From: Campylobacterales bacterium
Lineage (GTDB): Bacteria; Campylobacterota_A; Desulfurellia; JAADFJ01
Direction: 5' to 3'
NCBI GenBank assembly: GCA_027080125.1
Contig: JALWSW010000029.1
Location: forward strand, 1-30,004
DNA: 30,004 bases
Below are positions 1 through 7,301 of the stretch, in pieces. Made by a program: the position numbers and the translations under genes. Position 1 is the first letter of the stretch. Each line of letters opens with the position of its first letter. The notes under the pieces are model-generated. The model did no database searches, was not told the origin of the DNA, and saw only the letters and a list, made by a program, of their open reading frames with translations.

Positions 1-1071
1 ATATACGCCAGAGGCGATCCCAATCTTGGCAGCTTGACCGATTTGGAAAGAGAGCAGCTCAATGAGCTTGAACGGCTTGTATTTTTCTATGTTCCGAGGA
101 TCTGCAATCATTGCCTGAATCCGGCATGTGTTGCCACCTGTCCGTCGGGGGCGATATATAAACGCGGTGAGGATGGAATAGTGCTTATCGATCAGAAAAA
201 ATGTCGCGGCTGGAGAATGTGCGTTTCGGGATGTCCTTATAAAAAAAGTTATTACAATTGGAACACCGGTAAATCGGAAAAATGCATCCTCTGCTTTCCA
301 AGACTTGAAACCGGACAGGTTCCTGCATGTATGCATTCCTGTGTTGGACGTATAAGATATCTTGGGGTGCTGCTTTACGATGCGGATAAGATAGAGCAGA
401 CCGCAAAGATGCCGAATGAGAATCTAATTGATGCCCAGATGGATATGATTCTCAACCCGTTTGATGAAAAAGTGATAGTTGCCGCAAAAGCTCAAGGTGT
501 GACCGATGATATTATTATTGCGGCTCAGAGATCTCCTGTTTACAGGTTTGTCAAACAATGGAAACTGGCGTTGCCGCTTCATCCGGAATTCCGGACACTG
601 CCGATGCTTTTTTATGTACCGCCGCTTTCTCCTATTATTGCAAAGATTGAGAGTGGAAAGTTTGACGTGCTGAGCGCTGAAAGCAACAGCAAGACCGATC
701 ATCTTAGACTTTTTCATTCTTTGCGGGATTCCCGTGTTCCGGTCAAATATCTTGCCTCTCTTTTTGCAGCGGGAAATACCGATAAGATTGACGAAATCTA
801 TAAAAAACTTATTGCGGTTCGGCTTTATATGCGATCAGTTACAGTAGGCGATGTTGCCGAAGATGATCTGAAAGAGGCTTTTCGAATAGGCTCAACCGAT
901 CCGACAGAAGCCGATATGATCTACAGACTGACATCGTTGCCAAGCATAGATGAACGCTTTGTTATACCTCCGATGTATAGAGAAGAGGCAATCGAGAGCC
1001 TTGAAGATGTTTACGACCATAAAGCAAGCGTAGGATTCGGCTTTATGCAGAAGGCAAAAAGAAGGCTATGA
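1..1071 (+). CDS. narH: Respiratory nitrate reductase beta subunit, 3' part
   Basis: Electron-transfer subunit of the membrane-bound NarGHI nitrate reductase. It carries electrons from the cytochrome b subunit NarI to the molybdenum subunit NarG on the cytoplasmic face. The reading frame is open from the first base, so the gene begins upstream. The 356 residues present compare with about 510 in E. coli NarH, so roughly the N-terminal 30 percent is missing. The cysteine-rich block encoded at about 100-350 has the NarH pattern CNHCLNPACVATC, then CRGWRMCVSGCPYKK, where Trp replaces a cluster cysteine as in the [3Fe-4S] site, then KCILCFPR and CVGRIRYLGVLLYDAD. The match is close enough to separate it from other ferredoxin-type subunits. 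A TTG at 34 is not the start. The TGA stop overlaps the narJ start in an ATGA. Upstream narG is expected but outside the window. Confidence 0.97.
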   Translation: MYARGDPNLGSLTDLEREQLNELERLVFFYVPRICNHCLNPACVATCPSGAIYKRGEDGIVLIDQKKCRGWRMCVSGCPYKKSYYNWNTGKSEKCILCFPRLETGQVPACMHSCVGRIRYLGVLLYDADKIEQTAKMPNENLIDAQMDMILNPFDEKVIVAAKAQGVTDDIIIAAQRSPVYRFVKQWKLALPLHPEFRTLPMLFYVPPLSPIIAKIESGKFDVLSAESNSKTDHLRLFHSLRDSRVPVKYLASLFAAGNTDKIDEIYKKLIAVRLYMRSVTVGDVAEDDLKEAFRIGSTDPTEADMIYRLTSLPSIDERFVIPPMYREEAIESLEDVYDHKASVGFGFMQKAKRRL

Positions 1072-1661
1072 GCCAACCTGTACTTTTTGCCGCAAAGCAG
1101 CGAATATTTAAGGCATTTGCAACTCTTATCGATTATCCGGAATCAAAAGAGGATATTTCAAGTCAACTGAGAATGCTGAGCAAACTGTTCGCTTCGGATA
1201 CAAATATCTCAGGCAAGCTGGATAGACTGGAAAAGTGGGCGGATAATCAGAGGTTGGGTTATCTTCAGGAAGCATATACAGGGATTTTCGATATAAACTC
1301 GTTATGCTCCCCTTATATCGGATATTATCTTTTTGGCGAGGATTACAAAAGAAGTTTGTTCATTACCGGTCTTAAGGAAAAATTCAGGGCATTTAAATTT
1401 GACCGACTTTGCGGTGAAATGCCGGATCATCTTTCGGTGATTCTGCGATTTTTATCCGAATTAAGCGATTATGGTTTTTATGAAGAATTGATAAATGACG
1501 CCCTGCTGCCTTCTGTTGGGAAGATGATTTCGGAGATGAATCACGGCGAATCAGATGTTGAGGAAAGCCGTAACCCTAATAATTCATCGGCAAGAGAATT
1601 TTATTCATTGACATTATCTGCTTTAAAAAAATTTTTAGAGTCGGAGGTAAAAAATGACTAA
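1068..1661 (+). CDS. narJ: Nitrate reductase assembly chaperone NarJ
   Basis: TorD/NarJ-family cytoplasmic chaperone that holds apo-NarGH and permits insertion of the molybdenum cofactor before membrane attachment through NarI. The protein is 197 residues, somewhat shorter than the 236 of E. coli NarJ. It is predicted to be mostly helical and has the family hallmark GEMPDHLSVILRFLSEL near residues 119-135, plus an N-terminal stretch ending in LIDYPE. The charged, poorly conserved C-terminus is typical. The start is fixed by the ATGA overlap with narH. Its last eight bases overlap narI, so the three genes are translationally coupled. Position between narH and narI supports the call more strongly than residue identity does. 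Confidence 0.93.
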   Translation: MSQPVLFAAKQRIFKAFATLIDYPESKEDISSQLRMLSKLFASDTNISGKLDRLEKWADNQRLGYLQEAYTGIFDINSLCSPYIGYYLFGEDYKRSLFITGLKEKFRAFKFDRLCGEMPDHLSVILRFLSELSDYGFYEELINDALLPSVGKMISEMNHGESDVEESRNPNNSSAREFYSLTLSALKKFLESEVKND

Positions 1662-2313
1662 TAGTTTTTTATTTATTGCATTTATATATTTGTCGGTAAC
1701 GATATCTGTAGTATTTACCATTTACAGATTTGTGAGTGATCGATATTCATATTCGAGCTATTCATCGCAATTTTTGGAAAGCAGAGCTCTTTTTTGGGGT
1801 TCTGTGCCGTGGCATTATGGAATAATTATTATCCTTTTGCTTCACATATTTGCCCTTATTATACCGGGGGCATACAGATGGCTGCTTGTAGGCAGCAGAA
1901 TAGAGCTGTTCGAATCAATAGGGCTTGGGTTTGCATTTCTTTCGTTTGTCGGGCTTATCGTGTTGGCTATAAGGAGGTTATCAGATAGCAAGGTTAACGT
2001 GGTGAGTTTTGCAACAGACTGGCTGCTTCTGTTCCTTTTTTTGCTTCAGGTGGGAAGCGGAATATATATTGCTCTTACATATCGCTGGGGCAGCCTCTGG
2101 TATCTGAACACCATAGTTCCCTGGATCTGGTCTCTTCTGAGTTTTGCTCCTGATAATAGCTATGTTGTTGCCTTGCCGATGATCGTAAAATTGCATATTC
2201 TGAATGCATTTTTTCTGATTGCTCTTTTTCCTTTTACGCGATTGGTGCATATTATTTCTGCACCGATTCCCTATTTGTGGCGGCCTTATCAGATAGCAAG
2301 ATGGTATAAATAA
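1654..2313 (+). CDS. narI: Respiratory nitrate reductase gamma subunit (di-haem cytochrome b)
   Basis: Membrane anchor and quinol oxidase of NarGHI. It takes electrons from quinol and passes them to NarH. At 219 residues it has five hydrophobic helices (about 3-25, 53-75, 88-106, 124-143, 178-200). The four expected haem-b ligands are present: His54 and His64 in one helix (spacing 10) and His181 and His199 in the last (spacing 18). These are the same spacings as E. coli His56/66 and His187/205. The WHYG, RLVHIISAP and WRPYQI motifs also match. A clear GGAGG lies at 1643-1647, six bases before ATG 1654, so the start is firm even though it overlaps narJ. Confidence 0.96.
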   Translation: MTNSFLFIAFIYLSVTISVVFTIYRFVSDRYSYSSYSSQFLESRALFWGSVPWHYGIIIILLLHIFALIIPGAYRWLLVGSRIELFESIGLGFAFLSFVGLIVLAIRRLSDSKVNVVSFATDWLLLFLFLLQVGSGIYIALTYRWGSLWYLNTIVPWIWSLLSFAPDNSYVVALPMIVKLHILNAFFLIALFPFTRLVHIISAPIPYLWRPYQIARWYK

Positions 2314-2329
2314 ATTTTGGAGGAGTTCG

Positions 2330-3640
2330 GTGAGTACTAATGATTTGATGATAAAATATAAACTCAAAGGAAATCCCAGGATGGGTCTTGTTGCTGCTAC
2401 CTGGGGATTTTTCATCGGTTTTGCCGCGGTTGCTTTATACGGTCCTGCAGCAAAAGAATTTAAGACAATAATGCATCTTTCAGGTGCAGAAGTCGGTCTT
2501 CTTGTGGCTGCACCTATGTTGACCGGTTCTCTGATGAGAATTCCCTTTGGTGCATGGGTGGATAAAGCGGGTGGCAAAAAGCCGCTTTCCATTCTTCTTG
2601 GCTTGGGCATAGTTGGAATGATCGGACTTTCTGCTATCTTATTCACTCTTTATCCGGATCGCCTAACCTCCAACTATTATCCTTTTATACTACTTTTTGG
2701 TTTCCTGTCCGGTTGCGGTATAGCTACATTTTCGGTTGGAATACCTCAGACATCCTACTGGTATCCTCAATCCAAACAGGGAATTGCCCTTGGGCTGTAT
2801 GGTGGTTTGGGAAACACAGCTCCGGGAATCTTTACCATACTCCTATCTTTTATTCTTCCCGTATTGGGTCTTGCACACTCTTATTTTATCTGGCTGTTGC
2901 TGCTTACCTTAGGAACTTTGATTTATCTTTATATCGCTCATGATGCCTATTTTTTTCAGCTTGTGCGTAAAATTGGAAAAGATAAGGCTGAAGAAATTTC
3001 GAAATCTCTCGGACAGGAGCTCATACCGAGCGGAACTGTAATAGAATCACTCAAGATATCTGCGGGCAAATGGCGAACTTGGGCGCTTGTGGCGCTTTAT
3101 TTTACCTCATTCGGAGGATTTTTGGCTCTTACCGCGTGGTTTCCGACCTATTGGAGAATATTTCACGGATTCGGCATAAGAGAGGCAGGGCTTCTCGGGG
3201 GCGCCGGTTTTTCGCTTTTGGCTTCTTTTATAAGAATATACGGCGGAAATATCAGCGACAGATTGGGCGGAGAGAAGGTAGCTATAGGAAGTTTTTCTCT
3301 TGTATTGATCGGAGCGTTATTTTTGACGATTTCATCCGCTTTTGTTCCCGATTTTATAGGAGAGTTGTTCATTGGTGCCGGAATGGGCATAGGAAATGCG
3401 GCGGTCTTTAAACTTGTCCCAAGATATGTTCCTGAATCTGTCGGAGGCGCCTCCGGATGGGTAGGAGGTCTTGGTGCGTTTGGCGGATTTGCGGTGCCTC
3501 CTGTTCTCGGTGTATTTGTTGACAGAATGGGGCAGATCGGGTATGCAAGAGGTTTTATAGTTTATATAGCTCTTGCTATAATCTGTATAGGCATATCATA
3601 TCTGCTTATAAGCTCGCGAAAGAATGTTAAGGTGGCATAA
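2330..3640 (+). CDS. narK: Nitrate/nitrite transporter, MFS family
   Basis: Major facilitator of the NarK/NasA nitrate-nitrite porter family, in the inner membrane. It has 436 residues and about twelve hydrophobic segments. Family motifs are visible: the loop RIPFGAWVDKAGGKK after helix 2, the nitrate signature GGLGNTAPGIF in the first half, RIYGGNISDRLGG between helices 8 and 9, and a second glycine-rich motif near VGGASGWVGGLGAFGGF in the C-terminal half. The start is GTG at 2330, chosen because AGGAG at 2320-2324 sits five to six bases upstream and no better ATG precedes the first helix. The gene follows narI by 16 bases and is probably part of the nar transcript. Whether it works as nitrate/proton symporter or nitrate/nitrite antiporter cannot be told from here. 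Confidence 0.94.
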   Translation: MSTNDLMIKYKLKGNPRMGLVAATWGFFIGFAAVALYGPAAKEFKTIMHLSGAEVGLLVAAPMLTGSLMRIPFGAWVDKAGGKKPLSILLGLGIVGMIGLSAILFTLYPDRLTSNYYPFILLFGFLSGCGIATFSVGIPQTSYWYPQSKQGIALGLYGGLGNTAPGIFTILLSFILPVLGLAHSYFIWLLLLTLGTLIYLYIAHDAYFFQLVRKIGKDKAEEISKSLGQELIPSGTVIESLKISAGKWRTWALVALYFTSFGGFLALTAWFPTYWRIFHGFGIREAGLLGGAGFSLLASFIRIYGGNISDRLGGEKVAIGSFSLVLIGALFLTISSAFVPDFIGELFIGAGMGIGNAAVFKLVPRYVPESVGGASGWVGGLGAFGGFAVPPVLGVFVDRMGQIGYARGFIVYIALAIICIGISYLLISSRKNVKVA

Positions 3641-3643
3641 ACT

Positions 3644-4003
3644 ATGATATATAAAACCTTAGTTGAAAATGCTCCCGTTGCCATGATTTACTTGGATAAA
3701 GAGAACAGAATTGTTGTTTGGAATAAAAAGGCAACCGAACTTTTCGGATACTCTTCTGAGGAAGCTGTCGGGAAACCAGCTGATCTTATTATACCGGAGC
3801 GATTTAGGGCTGCTCATAATGCCGGTTATGCCAAAGCCATTAATCGTTCAAAAAGCAAGTTTGAAGGAGAAAGCCCCATGAAAGCAAAAGCCGTGAGAAG
3901 TGACGGAACCAAGGTCATTATTAATGTCAGGATGAGTATGATAAGGGATGAAAATGGTAATGCGATAGGTATGTTGGCGATTGCTGAAAAGATACCGGAG
4001 TGA
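3644..4003 (+). CDS. Single PAS-domain protein downstream of narK
   Basis: The whole 119-residue protein is one PAS sensory domain with no attached kinase, cyclase, helix-turn-helix or methyl-accepting segment. The fold markers are NAPVAMIYLDKENRIVVWNKKATELFGYSSEEAVGK-type sequence at 8-44, IIPERFRAAHNAGY at 49-62, and a final strand RSDGTKVIINVRMSMIRDENG at 85-105. His58 falls where FixL and DosP carry the proximal haem histidine (RHDSY and AHPEY in those proteins), but many non-haem PAS domains also have His here. The start lies three bases after the narK stop. An AAGGTGG at 3630-3636 inside narK can serve as ribosome site, so it is likely co-transcribed with nar. A role in sensing redox, oxygen or nitrogen oxides is inference only. 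Confidence 0.85.
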   Translation: MIYKTLVENAPVAMIYLDKENRIVVWNKKATELFGYSSEEAVGKPADLIIPERFRAAHNAGYAKAINRSKSKFEGESPMKAKAVRSDGTKVIINVRMSMIRDENGNAIGMLAIAEKIPE

Positions 4004-4043
4004 TGCAGCCTGCAGATTTTATTGTGTGTTAGCCCTTTGCAGA

Positions 4044-4067
4044 TTGTCAAAATGTTTAATTTGACAA
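4044..4067. promoter_or_regulatory. Inverted repeat, candidate operator upstream of dctP
   Basis: A perfect inverted repeat of eight-base arms, TTGTCAAA at 4044-4051 and TTTGACAA at 4060-4067, is separated by eight bases. The right arm covers a TTGACA box of the likely dctP promoter. It could be a regulator site or a small hairpin. No run of T follows directly, so a terminator for the nar-PAS unit is less likely. The sequence TTGTCAAnATGT also occurs at 7226-7237 in the dctQ promoter region. Confidence 0.45.
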
Positions 4068-4088
4068 AACTTTATTTATTGATAAGAT
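4061..4088 (+). promoter_or_regulatory. Candidate sigma-70 promoter for dctP
   Basis: A perfect -35 box TTGACA at 4061-4066 is followed after 16 bases by TAAGAT (4083-4088), a four-of-six match to the -10 consensus. It lies about 85 bases before the dctP start. The intergenic stretch 4004-4173 otherwise shows only the inverted repeat that overlaps this -35. Confidence 0.45.
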
Positions 4089-4173
4089 TTTATAAATGGC
4101 TCATTTCGGGCGCTGATATTGCCTACGGCTACATTAAGACGCGGGTGAGTCAATAAATATAGGGGAGGTATGG

Positions 4174-5259
4174 ATGAAGAGAAGGGAGTTTTTAAAGAAT
4201 GCTGCGCTTGGCACGGCAGCTGCTGGAACCGCTACAGCCATCAAAGCTCCGAGCGTATTTGCCAAAAGGAGCTATCGCTGGAGAATGGTAACGGCATGGC
4301 CGCCTCATTTTCCTGTTTTAGGCGAGGGCGCTGATCTTTTAGCCAAATGGGTTGATCAGATGTCCGGCGGCAGATTGAAGATCCATGTGTATGGTGGAGG
4401 AGAACTGGTTCCACCTCTTGGCATATTTGATGCTGTAAGGCATGGAAGCGCTGAGATGGGACACGGCGCTGCATACTATTGGGCAGGCAAATCCCCTGCG
4501 ACACAATTTTTTGCGGCGGTTCCGTTCGGAATGAACGCTCAGCAGATGAATGCATGGATTTATTACGGCAACGGGCAGAAGCTTTGGGATGAGGTTTACG
4601 CCCCGTTTGGTTTACAATCAATGCCCGCAGGCAATACCGGGGTTCAGATGGGCGGCTGGTTCAACAAAGAGATAAATTCAGCGGCTGATTACAAAGGTCT
4701 GAAGATGCGTATACCCGGCTTGGGTGGAAAAGTGATAGCAAAAGCCGGCGCAACAGCAATTCTTGCTCCGGGCGGGGAGATTTATACGGATCTTGAAAGA
4801 GGCGTCATCGATGCAACCGAATGGGTAGGTCCTTATCATGATTATTTGATGGGCTTTTATAAAGTGGCAAAATTTTATTATTATCCGGGATGGCATGAGC
4901 CAGGAACGGTGCTTGAGATGTTCGTTAATAAAAAGAAGTTTGCGGCGCTTCCTAAAGATCTCCAGGAGATTGTAAAGACTGCTGCGGCAAGATCAAATGT
5001 TTGGATGCTCTCAAAATTTGAAGCCGTTAATAACAGTTATCTCAAACTGTTAATAAGCAAATACCATGTTAAATTGAGAAAGTTTCCCGATTCGCTTCTT
5101 AAGCAGCTCAAAATATACTCGAAAGAGGTTTTGCTTGATATAACCAGCAAAGATAAAATGAGCAAAAAAGTGTATGATGACTATAGCAAGTTCCAGAAAA
5201 ATGCTATGCAATGGGCAAAGGTTTCCGAAATTGCGCTTTATAATGCGGAAAATTTGTAG
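4174..5259 (+). CDS. dctP: TRAP transporter substrate-binding protein (DctP/TakP family), Tat-exported
   Basis: Periplasmic solute receptor of a TRAP transporter that hands an organic acid to the DctQM membrane complex. It has 361 residues. The N-terminus MKRREFLKNAALG is a twin-arginine signal followed by an Ala/Gly-rich core, with likely cleavage after residue 30 (SVFA). The body has family motifs MRIPGLGGKV and ERGVIDATEWVGPYHDY, plus YYYPGWHEPGTVLEMF, which resemble the TakP subgroup binding 2-oxo or hydroxy acids such as pyruvate or lactate. The exact ligand is not certain. GGGGAGG at 4162-4168 lies five bases before ATG 4174. Unusually, the membrane subunits are not downstream on the same strand but face it from the other side of a shared terminator. 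Confidence 0.93.
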   Translation: MKRREFLKNAALGTAAAGTATAIKAPSVFAKRSYRWRMVTAWPPHFPVLGEGADLLAKWVDQMSGGRLKIHVYGGGELVPPLGIFDAVRHGSAEMGHGAAYYWAGKSPATQFFAAVPFGMNAQQMNAWIYYGNGQKLWDEVYAPFGLQSMPAGNTGVQMGGWFNKEINSAADYKGLKMRIPGLGGKVIAKAGATAILAPGGEIYTDLERGVIDATEWVGPYHDYLMGFYKVAKFYYYPGWHEPGTVLEMFVNKKKFAALPKDLQEIVKTAAARSNVWMLSKFEAVNNSYLKLLISKYHVKLRKFPDSLLKQLKIYSKEVLLDITSKDKMSKKVYDDYSKFQKNAMQWAKVSEIALYNAENL

Positions 5260-5277
5260 GTCGAAGATCGGCTAATT

Positions 5278-5314
5278 AAAAGAGCCTGTCATTTTTGTGA
5301 CAGGCTCTTTTTTT
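5278..5314. terminator. Bidirectional rho-independent terminator between dctP and dctM
   Basis: Fourteen-base perfect arms AAAAGAGCCTGTCA (5278-5291) and TGACAGGCTCTTTT (5298-5311) enclose a six-base loop, and T continues to 5314. The A-rich left side supplies a U-run on the minus-strand transcript, so the hairpin can end both dctP and dctQM transcripts. It sits 18 bases after the dctP stop and about 10 bases after the dctM stop. Confidence 0.93.
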
Positions 5315-5324
5315 GCTTGTAAAT

Positions 5325-6644
5325 CTAATACGATATTTTTGATGCAAGCCATATAACCGTATCTGGCCACAAAATAACAATAGCCAATACTATAAGCTGA
5401 ATTATTATATAGGGTACAATACCTTTATATATATGTATAATATTAATTGAAGGCGGAGCGACGCCTTTTAGATAAAAAAGAGAGAATCCAAACGGAGGCG
5501 TCAAAAACGATGTCTGAAGATTCATCGCGAAGATGATTCCTATCCACAGCATATCGAAACCGAAATGATGAAAAATCGGTGCGACTATCGGAACCACGAT
5601 AAATGTTATCTCAATGAAATCGATAAAGAATCCGGCAATAAAGACAAACAGCATTATCACAAATACAAACAGATCTTTGCTCATATGAGAGCCCAAAATC
5701 AGATTGGTAATATAGGTATCCCCACCCATACCTCTGAAAATCAAACCGAACGATGTGGCTCCAACCAAAAGAATAAAGACCATTGCAGTCAGATGCGTTG
5801 TGTATATTGCTACATCTTTTACAACCTTCAGACTAAATTTTTTCTTCATTGCAGTAAGTATGCTGGCTCCTATAGCTCCTACAGCTGCTGATTCGGTAGG
5901 AGACGCAATACCTGCAAATATTGAGCCAAGCACTATTATTATAAGAACCGTGGGCAGGAAAAAGGCAAAAAATATCCGCTTATACATTCCTTTTTCCCTG
6001 AATTTTTTCAATTCATCTTGAGGCATCGCCGGAGCAGATTCAGGGGATATATAGGCAACAGCGACAACATATATAATATACAAGACCACAAGCATAAGTC
6101 CCGGTATGACCGCACCCATAAACATCGAACCTATATCAACATTCAAAATACTTCCCAACAAAACCAGCACTATGCTTGGTGGAATTATTTGTCCCAATGT
6201 GCCACTTGCCGCAATGGTTCCGGTTGCCAACGCAGGTGAATAATTTCTCTTTAGCATGGTTGGAAGACTCAAAAGTCCCATTGTTACAACCGTTGCGCCG
6301 ACTATACCGGTTGATGCCGCAAGCAAAGCACCCACCACAATAACCGATATCGCAAGTCCGCCTCTGTGCTTTCCAAACAAAAATCCCATAGTTTCAAGCA
6401 GCTCTTCGGCAATTCCCGATTTCTCAAGCATTGTTCCCATATAGATAAAAAGCGGGACAGCTATCAGCACAACATTGGTTATACGACCCCATATTCTCAA
6501 CGGCAGAAGATTGAAAAAATCCGGTCCTACTGCAAAATAGCCAAATAAAACGGAAACACCTCCCAGAGTAAATGCAACGGGAAATCCTAACAACAAAAGA
6601 GCAAAGGTTACGATGAAATAGATTAACGGCAATGATTCAGGCAA
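5325..6644 (-). CDS. dctM: TRAP transporter large permease subunit
   Basis: The transport channel of the TRAP system, powered by a sodium or proton gradient. It has 439 residues, near the usual 430, with about a dozen long hydrophobic segments along the whole length. DctM-family features include the N-terminal VTFALLLLGFPVAFTLGG, the glycine-rich ASGTLGQIIPPSIVLVLLG at about residues 145-165, and the C-terminal NLQTSFLTPPFGFSLFYLKG. The chosen start is TTG at 6644: AAGGAG on the minus strand lies seven bases ahead of it, and it overlaps the dctQ stop by eight bases, so the pair is coupled. The TAG stop is close to the bidirectional terminator. Confidence 0.93.
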   Translation of the reverse strand: MPESLPLIYFIVTFALLLLGFPVAFTLGGVSVLFGYFAVGPDFFNLLPLRIWGRITNVVLIAVPLFIYMGTMLEKSGIAEELLETMGFLFGKHRGGLAISVIVVGALLAASTGIVGATVVTMGLLSLPTMLKRNYSPALATGTIAASGTLGQIIPPSIVLVLLGSILNVDIGSMFMGAVIPGLMLVVLYIIYVVAVAYISPESAPAMPQDELKKFREKGMYKRIFFAFFLPTVLIIIVLGSIFAGIASPTESAAVGAIGASILTAMKKKFSLKVVKDVAIYTTHLTAMVFILLVGATSFGLIFRGMGGDTYITNLILGSHMSKDLFVFVIMLFVFIAGFFIDFIEITFIVVPIVAPIFHHFGFDMLWIGIIFAMNLQTSFLTPPFGFSLFYLKGVAPPSINIIHIYKGIVPYIIIQLIVLAIVILWPDTVIWLASKISY

Positions 6645-7173
6645 TTTTATTCTCCTTCAAAAGATTTTCTTTTCCAAACAATATGAAAAATTTCTTAAAA
6701 AGTATCGCAATTCCCTCAATCAATACAAGAAAGAATCCGAACGGTATTGCAGACTTCAATATAAAACGGTAGGGCAAGCCGCCTGGATTCGGAGATCCTT
6801 CAAGCGAATGAAACGAATCTAAAACAAAGTTGTAAGATTGAGATATAATTATCAGCGACATCGGTATCAAAAACAGTATTATACCGACAATATCAATGAA
6901 CGCCCTTTTCCTTTCTGTTAATTTTGCATAAATTACATCGACCCTGACGTGTTTATCCTCCTTGAGTGTAAAAGCGGCGGCAAGCAAAAACAGAAATCCA
7001 AACAGATGCCATTCAAGCTCCTGAACCGCAACCCAGGATTTATGAAAGATATAGCGCGATGTTACATCGAAACCTACAACAACCACCATAAGTGTAGCAA
7101 TCCACGATACAGCCGACCCGAATTTATCAATGAACTTTTCTATAATTCTGATATAAAAAAAAATAATTTTCAT
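6637..7173 (-). CDS. dctQ: TRAP transporter small permease subunit
   Basis: Small membrane subunit that pairs with DctM and contacts the binding protein. It has 178 residues with four predicted helices (about 18-35, 50-67, 90-112, 135-160). The conserved central block VQELEWHLFGFLFLLAAAFTLKEDKHVRVDV is a DctQ hallmark. ATG 7173 is preceded on the minus strand by an AGGGGG-type ribosome site four to five bases upstream. It is the first gene of the dctQM unit, with its own promoter at 7205-7232. Confidence 0.92.
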   Translation of the reverse strand: MKIIFFYIRIIEKFIDKFGSAVSWIATLMVVVVGFDVTSRYIFHKSWVAVQELEWHLFGFLFLLAAAFTLKEDKHVRVDVIYAKLTERKRAFIDIVGIILFLIPMSLIIISQSYNFVLDSFHSLEGSPNPGGLPYRFILKSAIPFGFFLVLIEGIAILFKKFFILFGKENLLKENKIA

Positions 7174-7204
7174 TCAGCCCCCTGTTAATAAATAAATATG
7201 TTTA

Positions 7205-7232
7205 ATCATAGTAAACTTTTTGCCGTTGTCAA
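7205..7232 (-). promoter_or_regulatory. Candidate sigma-70 promoter for dctQM
   Basis: On the minus strand, TTGACA (7232-7227) is followed after 16 bases by TATGAT (7210-7205), five of six to the -10 consensus. It lies about 32 bases ahead of the dctQ start. A second TTGACA lies eight bases further upstream (7240-7235), giving a direct repeat. The whole segment shares TTGTCAAnATGT (plus-strand reading, 7226-7237) with the region upstream of dctP. Confidence 0.6.
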
Positions 7233-7301
7233 TATGTCAAATGCGTCTGAGAACCTGTGCATCATATTTAATAGCAAAAACTGACATAAGGCAAGATTCT
7301 T

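Noticed and set aside
1981..2646. A 221-codon minus-strand open frame across narI/narK
   Set aside because: It crosses two real genes and their junction and shows no recognisable domain.
4044..4067. Inverted repeat as a terminator of the nar-PAS transcript
   Set aside because: The stem is AT-rich with an eight-base loop and no immediate T-run, and it overlaps a TTGACA promoter box, so an operator role fits better.
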